64,000 nucleotides of DNA from Micromonospora kangleipakensis (GTDB lineage: Bacteria > Actinomycetota > Actinomycetes > Mycobacteriales > Micromonosporaceae): the NCBI RefSeq assembly GCF_004217615.1, contig NZ_SHLD01000001.1, forward strand, positions 5,022,001 through 5,086,000, written 5' to 3'. This document shows positions 32,294 to 43,323 of the stretch, in pieces. Made by a program: the position numbers and the translations under genes. The stretch's first letter is position 1; every line of letters begins with the position of its first letter. The notes under the pieces were generated by a model. The model was given only the letters and a program-made list of their open reading frames with translations. It had not been told where the DNA came from and searched no databases.

Positions 32294-35200
32294 TCAGCAG
32301 CAGGTGGTCGAGTTGGCGGCGGAGGCCGACCCGTTCGGGCAGCACGGGGTGAGCGGCGCGATCCGCACGTCGCGGAAGCTGATGACGTCGGCGGTGCCGT
32401 GGTTCTGCAGGCCGATGTATCCGCGCGCGCTCTGCCGTCCGGCCCCGCCGGGGTCGTCGGCCCGGGGCGGGCTGAAGACCGTGTCCGGGGTGTTCACGTA
32501 GTCGTTGATCAGCTCTCCGTTGCGGAAGACGGAGTAGTGCTGGCCGACCACCCGGATCTCGTAGTCGTTCCAGGTGCCCTTCGGGGTGACGTGGGCGCCG
32601 GCCAGGTCGACCCGGTCGAAGCCGTACACCGATCCGCTCTTGTACTGGTCGCCGTCGGGCCGGTCGAGGATCTGGAGTTCGTGGCCGTACTTGATGGCCA
32701 CCCACTCCGGGCGCGGCTCGTCGGGGTGCGCGCGGACGTCCGGGAACCGGACGAAGACCCCGCTGTTGGCCCGGCCGTCGGCGGGGGCGTCGTCGCGCCA
32801 CCGCAGCTTCAGCGAGAAATCGCCGTACGCGCTGACCGGGAACCACAGCATGCCGAGCCCCGGCTCGGGCCGGCTGCTGATCGACCCGTCGGCGTTGCGG
32901 GTGAAGCCGCCCGCGCCGACGTGCTGCCAGCGGCCGAAGGACGCGGCCGTGTTGTCCAGCAGCGGCTGGTAGCCGTTCTTTTCGTCCGGCTTGCCGACGC
33001 CTGAGCGGGCCGCCGCGCTGATCAGTCGCCCGTGCTCCAGGTGGGTGATGACACCCAGGTGGTGCAGGTGCTCGGCGACCACCGTCAGGTAGGAGACGAA
33101 CTCGCCGTGGTTCGGCCAGCTCCGCTCGTCCTCGATGACGTTGTTGATCGTGCAGTCGTCCTCGACGACCCGGTTGGGCACGCCGCTGTCCACGGTGCCG
33201 AGCCACACGGTCGGGCGGGTGTCCTTGACCGGGCAGTCGGGCCCGGGGCCGCTCGCCACCACGGTGAACGTGACCGACGCGGTGCCCGAGGTGTTGCCGG
33301 CCTTGTCGGTGGCCCGGTAGCTGAGCGTGTGCTGTCCGGGTTGGTTCACCGTGACCGGCGCCGAATACCGGCTGTAGGGCTGCCCGTCGAGGGAGTACTC
33401 GATCCGGTCGACGCCCGAGCCCGCGTCGGCGGCCGACAGCGTCACCGTGGCGCTGCCGAGGTAGGCGCCGTCGTCGTCGAGCTGGCCGGAGACGGCGGCG
33501 GTCGCGGTCGGCGGGGTGGTGTCGGCGGGCGGCGTCTGCACCACCGTGAACGACACCGTCTGCGCCGACGAGGTGTTACCGGCCTTGTCCGTCGCCCGGT
33601 AGCTGGCCGTGTGCTGACCCGGCTGGTTCACCGTCACCGGCGCGGAGTAGCCGGCGTAGGGCTGCCCGTCGAGGGAGTACTCGATCCGGTCGACGCCCGA
33701 GCCCGCGTCGGCGGCCGACAGCGTCACCGTGGCGCTGCCGACGTACGCGCCGTCGGCGTCCCTCTGCCCGGTCACCGTCGCGGTCGCGGTGGGCGGCGTC
33801 GTGTCGGCGGGCGGCGTCTGCACCACGGTGAACGACACGGACTGGGCCGACGAGGTGTTACCCGCCTTGTCGTTCGCCCGGTACGACACCGTGTGCTGGC
33901 CCGGCTGATTCACCGTCACCGGCGCCGAGTAGGCGGCGTAGGCACCCCCGTCCAGGGAGTACTCGATCCGGTCCACGCCGGAGCCGGTGTCGGTCGCGGA
34001 CAGGGTCACCGTGGCGCTGCCGACGTACGCGCCGTCGGCGTCCTTCTGCCCGGTCACCGCGGCCGTCACCGTCGGCGGGGTGGTGTCGGCAGGCGGCGTC
34101 TGCACCACCGTGAAGGAGACAGACTGCGCCGACGAGGTGTTGCCCGCCTTGTCCGTCGCCCGGTAGCTGACCGTGTGCTGACCCGGCTGGTTCACCGCCA
34201 CGGGCGCGGAGTAGCCGGCGTAGGGCTGCCCGTCGAGGGAGTACTCGATCCGGTCCACACCCGAGCCGCTGTCCGTCGCCGACAGGGTCACCGTCGCGCT
34301 GCCCACGTACGCGCCGGTCGCATCCCTGTCCCCGGAGACCGCGGCCGTCACGGTCGGGGGCGTGGTGTCGGCGGGCGGCGTCTGTACCACCGTGAAGGAG
34401 ACCGCCTGGGCCGACGAGGTGTTGCCCGCCTTGTCGGTCGCCCGGTAGTTGACCGTGTGCTGGCCCGGCTGGTTGACCGTCACCGGCGCCGAGTAGGCCG
34501 CGTAGGCGGCCCCGTCGAGGGAGTACTCGATCCGGTCCACGCCCGAGCCGGTGTCCGTCGCCGACAGGGTCACCGTCGCGCTGCCGACATAGGCGCCGTT
34601 GGCGTCCTTCTGCCCGGTCACCGCCGCGGTCACCGTCGGCGGCGTGGTGTCCGCCGGCGGCGTCTGCACCACCGTGAACGACACCGACTGCACCGACGAG
34701 GTGTTACCCGCCTTGTCCGTCGCCCGGTAGTTGACCGTGTGCTGACCCGGCTGGTTCACCGTCACCGGCGCCGAGTAGGTGCCGTACGCGCCGCCGTCCA
34801 GGGCGTACTCGACGCGGGACACCCCGGAACCGGTGTCGGTCGCCGACAGGGTCACGGTGGCGCTGCCCACGTACGCGCCGGTCGCGTCCTTCTCCCCGGA
34901 GACCGCGGCCGTCACCGTCGGGGGTGTGGTGTCCGATCCTCCGTCGGTGACGACCAGGAGCCCGGTCATGCCGCCGTGGCCGGGGATCGAGCAGAAGTAC
35001 CGGTAGGTGCCGGCCGTGAGGACCACGTCGACCGTCCACCGGCCCCCGTTGCTGTCCGACGGATCGGCCAGGATGTTCACGTCGACATCGCTGTTGTACG
35101 CGGGGTTCCCGGTCTCGAAGGTGAGGGTGTGCTGCATGCCGGTGGTGTTGCCGGTGGCCGCGCTGTTCTCGAAGACGAGGGTGGCCGGTCCAGCCGTGGC

Positions 35201-35446
35201 GGTCGTCGGCGCGGACCGGTACGACAGGAAGTTGTCGCCGGCGGTCCAGGTGAGGGCCTGGGCCTGCAGTTGCTGCGACGGCGTGGTCGCCCCGGCCGTC
35301 GCCGGCCGTTCCGGATCGGTCGGACGCGCGTTCGCCGGGGACGCAGCCACGGCGGCGGTCAGCAGGAGGACCATCGTGGCAATGGTCGCCATCGGCCTCC
35401 TGAGCCGGCTCAGGGTGAGTCGGCCGCGCGGTGGATGTGGATTCAT
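32294..35446 (-). CDS. Secreted cupredoxin / six Ig-like repeats / DUF1080 protein, 1050 aa
   Basis: A signal peptide (residues 1-40) leads into a plastocyanin/azurin-like domain (about 62-168) with type-1 copper ligands H106, C152, H157 and M160 (FCSIPGHGGM). Residues 172-735 are six near-identical 94-residue Ig-like repeats, each starting DTTPPT and containing GSGVxRIEYSLDG and YRATDKAGNTS. A Cys-containing module (about 738-820, DCTINNVIEDERSWPNHG) and a DUF1080 domain follow (GLGMLWF, NSGVFVRFPD, GTWNDYEIRVVGQHYSVFRNG). The C-terminus ends in CC...CC. It could shuttle electrons between the dehydrogenase and the multicopper oxidase while DUF1080 processes keto-glycosides (inference). ATG 35446 has GAGAGG. 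It is the first gene of the cluster. Confidence 0.88.
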   Translation of the reverse strand: MNPHPPRGRLTLSRLRRPMATIATMVLLLTAAVAASPANARPTDPERPATAGATTPSQQLQAQALTWTAGDNFLSYRSAPTTATAGPATLVFENSAATGNTTGMQHTLTFETGNPAYNSDVDVNILADPSDSNGGRWTVDVVLTAGTYRYFCSIPGHGGMTGLLVVTDGGSDTTPPTVTAAVSGEKDATGAYVGSATVTLSATDTGSGVSRVEYALDGGAYGTYSAPVTVNQPGQHTVNYRATDKAGNTSSVQSVSFTVVQTPPADTTPPTVTAAVTGQKDANGAYVGSATVTLSATDTGSGVDRIEYSLDGAAYAAYSAPVTVNQPGQHTVNYRATDKAGNTSSAQAVSFTVVQTPPADTTPPTVTAAVSGDRDATGAYVGSATVTLSATDSGSGVDRIEYSLDGQPYAGYSAPVAVNQPGQHTVSYRATDKAGNTSSAQSVSFTVVQTPPADTTPPTVTAAVTGQKDADGAYVGSATVTLSATDTGSGVDRIEYSLDGGAYAAYSAPVTVNQPGQHTVSYRANDKAGNTSSAQSVSFTVVQTPPADTTPPTATATVTGQRDADGAYVGSATVTLSAADAGSGVDRIEYSLDGQPYAGYSAPVTVNQPGQHTASYRATDKAGNTSSAQTVSFTVVQTPPADTTPPTATAAVSGQLDDDGAYLGSATVTLSAADAGSGVDRIEYSLDGQPYSRYSAPVTVNQPGQHTLSYRATDKAGNTSGTASVTFTVVASGPGPDCPVKDTRPTVWLGTVDSGVPNRVVEDDCTINNVIEDERSWPNHGEFVSYLTVVAEHLHHLGVITHLEHGRLISAAARSGVGKPDEKNGYQPLLDNTAASFGRWQHVGAGGFTRNADGSISSRPEPGLGMLWFPVSAYGDFSLKLRWRDDAPADGRANSGVFVRFPDVRAHPDEPRPEWVAIKYGHELQILDRPDGDQYKSGSVYGFDRVDLAGAHVTPKGTWNDYEIRVVGQHYSVFRNGELINDYVNTPDTVFSPPRADDPGGAGRQSARGYIGLQNHGTADVISFRDVRIAPLTPCCPNGSASAANSTTCC
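33243..34934 (-). repeat. Six 282-bp tandem repeats encoding Ig-like domains
   Basis: Six consecutive in-frame units of 282 bp (94 codons) share long identical blocks and differ mainly in the 14 residues after DTTPPTVTA and in the DGxxYxxYSAP segment. The similarity is high enough to suggest recent duplication or gene conversion. It could also cause collapse in assembly. Confidence 0.85.
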
Positions 35447-36070
35447 GGATGCCTCTCTCACGGTCCGGGAGAACACCGGGCGGAGCGTGCGTCGGCCCGT
35501 CGATGTCAGGAGTGGTCGAAGCCGCCCGGCGGCCCCTCCCTGGCCGCGCGGGATCCCCGGCCGTGGCGGCTCGCCACGGTCGTCCGGTGTGGAGTGGTGG
35601 TGGTCCGGTGTCGGCGGCGGTCCGGATCGCACGCGGCATCGGACGCGGTTCCGCGTCGGAGCTGAGGGGTCTCGTCGGGTAAGGGCGGACATCGGTCGAG
35701 CCTCGGCGCGTGCCCGCGCCGGGTCGCCGTGGTGCGGCGTTGACCCGGGGACGGCCATTCCTGGCCGGTCATGGCCTCCGGGCGGGTTGCGCCGCCTGAA
35801 GGCCATCGTCGAGAACTACCGTGCCAGTCGTGCTCGACGAAACATATTGACAGTGCTGACCCTACTAACTTCCGCACAGGGTGTCCATAGCTTTCGTCTA
35901 CGCCGCAGCTACTTTGCGCTACAGCAAACGAAAGTGGTGTCAGGGGCGGAATTCGGCCCTCCCCCGCCACCGTCGGCAAGGCACGGGGTCGAAGCGTCAC
36001 GGGCGGCGGACACCGACCGCCTCACCGGTGTCGCCACAAAGGACAGAACTCGTCGCGGCGATCCGGCAAC
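35447..36070. other. Intergenic region, 624 bp, with AT-rich island
   Basis: A 140-bp AT-richer island (about 35810-35950) contains TTGACA at 35848, and the related CGAAA/TTTCG words CGAAACAT (35839), CTTTCGT (35892) and ACGAAAG (35929). The last two form an inverted pair. If the cluster promoter lies here, the cupredoxin gene has a leader of roughly 400 nt. No convincing ORF is present; the GC-rich part looks non-coding. Confidence 0.4.
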
Positions 36071-36940
36071 ATGAGCCAGGTGATGCTGCTGTTCCCCGCC
36101 GACCCGCTGCGTCCGCGCCGCCCGGACGACCACTTCGCCGCGGAGGCCGAGGCTGCCCGGGCGGCCGGGATCCTCGTCGCCCTGGTGGACCACGACCTGC
36201 TCGCTTCCGGTCACGATCCGGCCCGGGCGGTGGCGGCCGTACGGGCCTCCGGGGTCGCGGTCTACCGCGGCTGGATGCTGCGGGCCGACCGGTACGCCGA
36301 CCTCGCGGACGCCCTGGCCGCCCGGGACGTGCGGCTGCGTACGACGCCGGCGCAATATCGCCGGGCCCATGAGCTGCCCGGCTGGTACGAGGCGTTACGG
36401 ACCGTCACGCCTGAGTCGGTCTGGACCACCGGGGCGGGGCGGGCCGCGTTCGACGCGGCCCGGCGGGCGCTCGGCGGCGGGCCGGCGGTACTGCGCGACT
36501 GGACGAAATCGGCCAAGCACCACTGGCACGAGGCGGCGTTCATCCCGGACCTCGCCGACGACGACGCCGCGTGGCGCGTCGCCACCCGCCTCCTGCAGCT
36601 GCGCGAGGACGACTTCACGGGCGGCTTCGTGCTGCGCCGGTTCGAGCGGTTCACCGGGGCCGAGGTACGCACCTGGTGGATCGACGGCCGGTGGGCGCTC
36701 GTCGGCCCGCACCCGGACACCCCGGACGCCGCCCCGACGGACGGGGTCAACCCCGGCTTCCTCACCCCGTTGGTCGCCCCGCTCGGCCTGCCGTTCGTGA
36801 CGGTGGACCTGGCCCGGCACGCCGACGGACGGTGGCGGGTGGTCGAGCTCGGCGACGGCCAGGTCAGCGACCGCCCGGCCACCGTCGCTCCGTCGGCGCT
36901 GATCACCGCGCTGGGCCGGGCCTTCGCCGGGGCGTCCTGA
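36071..36940 (+). CDS. ATP-grasp domain protein
   Basis: A 289-aa soluble protein with an ATP-grasp layout. The N-terminal Rossmann-like part (VMLLFPADPL...FAAEAEAARAAGI) is followed by the lysine segment VLRDWTKSAKHHW, GGFVLRRFERF (hinge strand), the EVRTWWIDGRWALVGPH block and the acidic FVTVDLARHADGRWRVVELGDGQVS metal-binding end. Related actinobacterial proteins are annotated as ATP-grasp with DUF4343. They ligate a carboxylate to an amine or thiol through an acyl-phosphate, but their substrates are unknown. It starts at ATG 36071 with no strong Shine-Dalgarno. It is monocistronic in this window. Confidence 0.78.
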   Translation: MSQVMLLFPADPLRPRRPDDHFAAEAEAARAAGILVALVDHDLLASGHDPARAVAAVRASGVAVYRGWMLRADRYADLADALAARDVRLRTTPAQYRRAHELPGWYEALRTVTPESVWTTGAGRAAFDAARRALGGGPAVLRDWTKSAKHHWHEAAFIPDLADDDAAWRVATRLLQLREDDFTGGFVLRRFERFTGAEVRTWWIDGRWALVGPHPDTPDAAPTDGVNPGFLTPLVAPLGLPFVTVDLARHADGRWRVVELGDGQVSDRPATVAPSALITALGRAFAGAS

Positions 36941-37496
36941 CCGGACGGCGGTGGCACCCCCGGTCAGCCCGGCGTGGCGAGCTCCCGACCGGGGCTCGCG
37001 CACCTCGTCGTCATCCGCGCGAAACCCCGTCGTGACATCACCCGAACGACGGGAGGGGCCGGCGGTGCGGCGGATGATCACGGTTCGTTCAGCGCCGACC
37101 GACGGGCCGTACGGCCGGGGACGATCGGCGCCTCGGCGCGGCACCAAGACGCGCCATCAGCGGATAGCGGCATTAGCCGCAAGTTGGGCGCGGCCTCTTT
37201 CGCCGCCGAGAACATAAGGGCTGATCAGGGGCTATTGAAGATCATGGCTTCCTGAATTGTCGATGTCGCCGAGTCGATCGGAACAAGACCGTTGCCTCGG
37301 TCACCCATTGATCTGCACCGCTGCCCGTGTGATCGTGCTGCCACGAGTCACCGACCCCGGTGGCTCGGGATGGTCGGTCGGTCGATCCGGGGCACGCCGG
37401 CAGCTCCGGAGACCGCCATCGCCCGCCTTGCAGCTTGACCGCGGCGCGCGTCCCTACCGGGCTCCGCGCGCCGCCTAGGAACAGGAGCACACCCCC
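36941..37496. other. Intergenic region, 556 bp, upstream of the metalloprotease gene
   Basis: The stretch from 37195 to 37265 is AT-richer and is the likeliest site of the protease promoter, about 240 nt before the TTG start. No coding ORF or RNA gene is evident. An AGGAG lies ten bases before the TTG at 37497. Confidence 0.4.
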
Positions 37497-39524
37497 TTGA
37501 AGCTCTCACCCCGCCTCGCCGCGCTCGCCGGTGCGGCCGCGGCCGGTCTGATCGCCGCCGGCACCGCCGCGGCCGTACAGGCCGCACCGCCCAGCCCCGC
37601 CCCCGACGCGGCCCAGGCCCGCGCACTCGCCGCCAGGTCGGCCAGCGCGCTGGTCGCCAGCCGCCCGCAGTACCTGCACGCCAGCTCCGACGAGGCATTC
37701 GTCCAGAAGCCCGTCATCACCTCCGAGGGCACCCAGTACGTGCCCTACGAGCGCACCTACAAAGGCCTGCCGGTGACCGGCGGTGACTTCGTCCTGGCGA
37801 CCGACTCCGCCGGAAACCTGAAGTACGCCTCCGTGGCCCAGCAGCAGAGCATCGGCAGCCTCGCCACGACGCCGAAGCTGCGGTCCGCGGCCGCGGAGCG
37901 GACCGCCCGCGCGCAGCTGAAGACGGTGACCACCGTCGAGGGCACCACGCTCGTCGTCTACACCCTCGACAGCAAGCCGGCCCTGGCCTGGGAGACCACC
38001 CTGCGGGGCACCGACGCCGAGGGCCCGAGCCGGCTCACCGTGGACGTCGACGCCCTCACCGGCAAGGTGCTGCGCAAGCAGGAGCGCATCGTGCACGGCA
38101 GCGGCACCGGCGCCTGGAACGGGCCGGTCACGTTGAACACCACCCTCTCCGGCAGCACGTACTCCATGAAGGACCCGAACGTCACCAACCAGAGCTGCCA
38201 GGACGCCGCGACCAACACGACGTTCTCCGGCTCCGACGACGTCTGGGGCAACGGCACCGCCACCAACAAGGAGACCGGCTGCGTCGACGCGCTCTTCGCC
38301 GCGCAGACCGAGCACAAGATGCTGTCGCAGTGGCTCGGCCGCAACGGCGCGAACGGCAGCGGTGGCGCCTGGCCGATCCGGGTCGGCCTGAACGACCAGA
38401 ACGCGTACTACGACGGCACCCAGGTACAGATCGGCAAGAACACCTCGGGCCAGTGGATCAGCTCGCTCGACGTGGTGGCCCACGAGATCGGCCACGGCAT
38501 CGACGACAACACGCCGGGCGGCATCTCCGGCAACGGGACGCAGGAGTTCGTCGCGGACACCTTCGGCGCGGCCACCGAGTGGTTCGCCAACGAGCCGTCC
38601 ACCTACGACGCCCCCGACTTCCTGGTCGGCGAGAAGATCAACCTGGTCGGCAGCGGGCCGATCCGCAACATGTACAACCCGTCGGCGCTGGGCGACCCCA
38701 ACTGCTACTCCAGCAGCATCCCCAGCACTGAGGTGCACGCCGCGGCCGGCCCCGGCAACCACTGGTTCTACCTGCTGGCCATGGGCAGCAACCCGACCAA
38801 CGGCCAGCCGACCAGCTCGACCTGCAACGGCAGCACCGTGACCGGCCTCGGCATCCAGAAGGCCATGAAGATCATGTACAACGCGATGCTGCTGAAGACC
38901 TCGTCCTCGTCGTACCTGAAGTACCGCACCTGGACGCTGCAGGCGGCGAAGAACCTCTACCCGACCAGCTGCACCGAGTTCAACACGGTCAAGGCCGCCT
39001 GGGACGCGGCGAGCGTGCCGGCCCAGTCCGGCGACCCGACCTGCAGCGGCACCACCACCCCGCCGCCCACCGGCAGCTGCACCGGCCAGAAGCTGGCCAA
39101 CCCCGGCTTCGAGTCCGGCGCGGTGAGCTGGAGCGCCACCTCGGGCGTCATCACCAACTCGACCAGCCAGCCCGCGCACGGCGGTTCGTACAAGGCGTGG
39201 CTCGACGGGTACGGCTCGACCCACACCGACACCCTGTCGCAGGCGGTGAGCATCCCGGCCGGATGCCGGGCCACGCTCTCCTTCTACCTGCACATCGACA
39301 CGTCTGAGTCGGGCAGCACGGCCTACGACAAGCTGACCGTCAAGGCCGGCAGCACCACCCTGGCGACATACTCCAACGTGAACGCCGCCACCGGCTACGT
39401 CCTGAGGTCCTTCGACGTCTCGTCGCTGGCCGGCACCACCGTGACCATCTTGTTCAGCGGCGTGGAGGACAGCTCCCTGCAGACCTCCTTCGTCGTCGAC
39501 GACACCGCGCTCACCCTGAGCTGA
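37497..39524 (+). CDS. Secreted M4 (thermolysin-like) metalloprotease with C-terminal beta domain
   Basis: A 675-aa preproenzyme with a TTG start behind AGGAG. A signal peptide (to about residue 29) precedes an FTP/PepSY propeptide (ERTYKGLPVTGGDFV, KPALAWETTL). In the peptidase domain HEIGH at 329-333 supplies two zinc histidines and the catalytic Glu. The third ligand is the Glu of QEFVADTFGAATEWF near 350, and VHAAAGPGNHWFYLL carries the active-site His. The C-terminal about 150 residues (NPGFESG...SFVVDDTALTLS) form a CBM/P-domain-like beta sandwich. It is a broad-specificity extracellular protease. A terminator hairpin follows 8 nt after the stop. Confidence 0.93.
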   Translation: MKLSPRLAALAGAAAAGLIAAGTAAAVQAAPPSPAPDAAQARALAARSASALVASRPQYLHASSDEAFVQKPVITSEGTQYVPYERTYKGLPVTGGDFVLATDSAGNLKYASVAQQQSIGSLATTPKLRSAAAERTARAQLKTVTTVEGTTLVVYTLDSKPALAWETTLRGTDAEGPSRLTVDVDALTGKVLRKQERIVHGSGTGAWNGPVTLNTTLSGSTYSMKDPNVTNQSCQDAATNTTFSGSDDVWGNGTATNKETGCVDALFAAQTEHKMLSQWLGRNGANGSGGAWPIRVGLNDQNAYYDGTQVQIGKNTSGQWISSLDVVAHEIGHGIDDNTPGGISGNGTQEFVADTFGAATEWFANEPSTYDAPDFLVGEKINLVGSGPIRNMYNPSALGDPNCYSSSIPSTEVHAAAGPGNHWFYLLAMGSNPTNGQPTSSTCNGSTVTGLGIQKAMKIMYNAMLLKTSSSSYLKYRTWTLQAAKNLYPTSCTEFNTVKAAWDAASVPAQSGDPTCSGTTTPPPTGSCTGQKLANPGFESGAVSWSATSGVITNSTSQPAHGGSYKAWLDGYGSTHTDTLSQAVSIPAGCRATLSFYLHIDTSESGSTAYDKLTVKAGSTTLATYSNVNAATGYVLRSFDVSSLAGTTVTILFSGVEDSSLQTSFVVDDTALTLS

Positions 39525-39532
39525 TCGAAGAC

Positions 39533-39572
39533 GCAGCGGCCGGTCGTCGTCCTCCCGACGGCCGGCCGCTGC
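39533..39572 (+). terminator. Terminator of the metalloprotease gene
   Basis: An 11-bp perfect stem GCAGCGGCCGG/CCGGCCGCTGC with an 18-nt loop lies directly after the stop codon. Confidence 0.75.
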
Positions 39573-39633
39573 GCCGCGTTCTCCATCCCGGGATTGTGAT
39601 CCGGGGCACCGACATTTCGCCGACCGGCGCGGG

Positions 39634-40071
39634 TCAGCCCGTCCGGCCGCCGCCCAGCCGGGCGGCGGCGTGCTCCATCGCCTGGCTGAACATCTCCATC
39701 TGCCGCCTCGACTGCTCCCGCAGCCCACCGAGCCGGGCGGCCAGGGCGTCCACGTCGGCCCGCGCCGAGGCGCTGACCTGGGTGTCGAGGTTGGCGAGGG
39801 CGGCGTTGACGGCCACCACGATGTGTGCGCAGAGCGCCTCGATCCCCTCGGCCGACAGCCGCGGGTCGACGGTGACGGACTCCAACCGCCCACCCTGGAC
39901 GACCACGGCCCGCACCAGCCCGTCGGCCGCGGCGCCGGTGCCGCGGAGCAGCTCCTCCGCATCGCCGTCGGTGTGCTCGGCGGGCCGGGAGCGCATCGCC
40001 GACAGCGCCTGCTGCGTCCGGGTCAGCAGCTCCTCGAGGCTCGCGGCCGCGGAGAACGGTTCGTTGGTCAT
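39634..40071 (-). CDS. YbaB/EbfC-family nucleoid-associated-like protein
   Basis: A 145-aa protein with the YbaB/EbfC pattern: an N-terminal helix with TRTQQALSAMRSRP, then a beta-strand block LVRAVVVQGGRLESVTVDPRLSAEGIEALCAHIVVAVNAALANLD, then a long C-terminal amphipathic helix. Actinobacteria have many divergent paralogues, often next to secretion genes, and most are uncharacterised. The DNA-binding role is known only for the canonical members. The start is ATG 40071; the longer frame upstream reads through non-coding sequence and the rpf terminator. Confidence 0.75.
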   Translation of the reverse strand: MTNEPFSAAASLEELLTRTQQALSAMRSRPAEHTDGDAEELLRGTGAAADGLVRAVVVQGGRLESVTVDPRLSAEGIEALCAHIVVAVNAALANLDTQVSASARADVDALAARLGGLREQSRRQMEMFSQAMEHAAARLGGGRTG

Positions 40072-40166
40072 ACCCGCGCTTTCTTCACGTCCTTCCCGAG
40101 CACCGTGACGATAGCAATCCCCCGTCCGGCCCGCCGGGGACACCGGCACCACGTCCACCACGACGG

Positions 40167-40200
40167 CGAACGCCCGGCCGGAGCACCGGCCGGGCGTTCG
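40167..40200 (-). terminator. Terminator of the Rpf gene
   Basis: A perfect 15-bp stem CGAACGCCCGGCCGG/CCGGCCGGGCGTTCG with the tetraloop AGCA lies 47 nt downstream of the Rpf stop. Confidence 0.85.
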
Positions 40201-40246
40201 TCGGCTGCGCCGGCTCCGGCCCAACGGGATCGGATCCGGCGGTACG

Positions 40247-43100
<2,854 letters not shown>

Positions 43101-43119
43101 GGGTCACTCCTCCCGGAGG

Positions 43120-43134
43120 AACGGCAATGCCGTT
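43120..43134 (-). promoter_or_regulatory. Perfect 15-bp palindrome upstream of the GH3 gene
   Basis: AACGGCAATGCCGTT is a perfect dyad (AACGGCA-A-TGCCGTT) located 20 nt before the GTG, adjoining the Shine-Dalgarno. It is a candidate operator of unknown regulator and differs from the CebR consensus. Confidence 0.45.
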
Positions 43135-43323
43135 GTCCGGCACCATATGCCACCCGGACATCGATGGACACCGCTGACCGAGCCGAGCTGTGAACAATCC
43201 TGTCGATTCCTCGGGTCCCGTGATCACCGCATTCCGGCCCGGGCTACGGTGGCGGGGTCCGCCGGCACGACGCAGCCAACGACCGACCGGCGGCGCGGAT
43301 CGGGGCGAGGTGGCGGAGCGGAC

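Noticed and set aside
33032..35665. Plus-strand 877-residue repetitive open frame opposite the Ig-like repeats
   Set aside because: Its repeats simply mirror the 282-bp repeats of the minus-strand gene; it has no recognisable fold or translation signal.
35881..36070. Plus-strand ORF in the AT-rich intergenic island
   Set aside because: No Shine-Dalgarno, no coding bias in the first half, and the sequence looks like promoter DNA.
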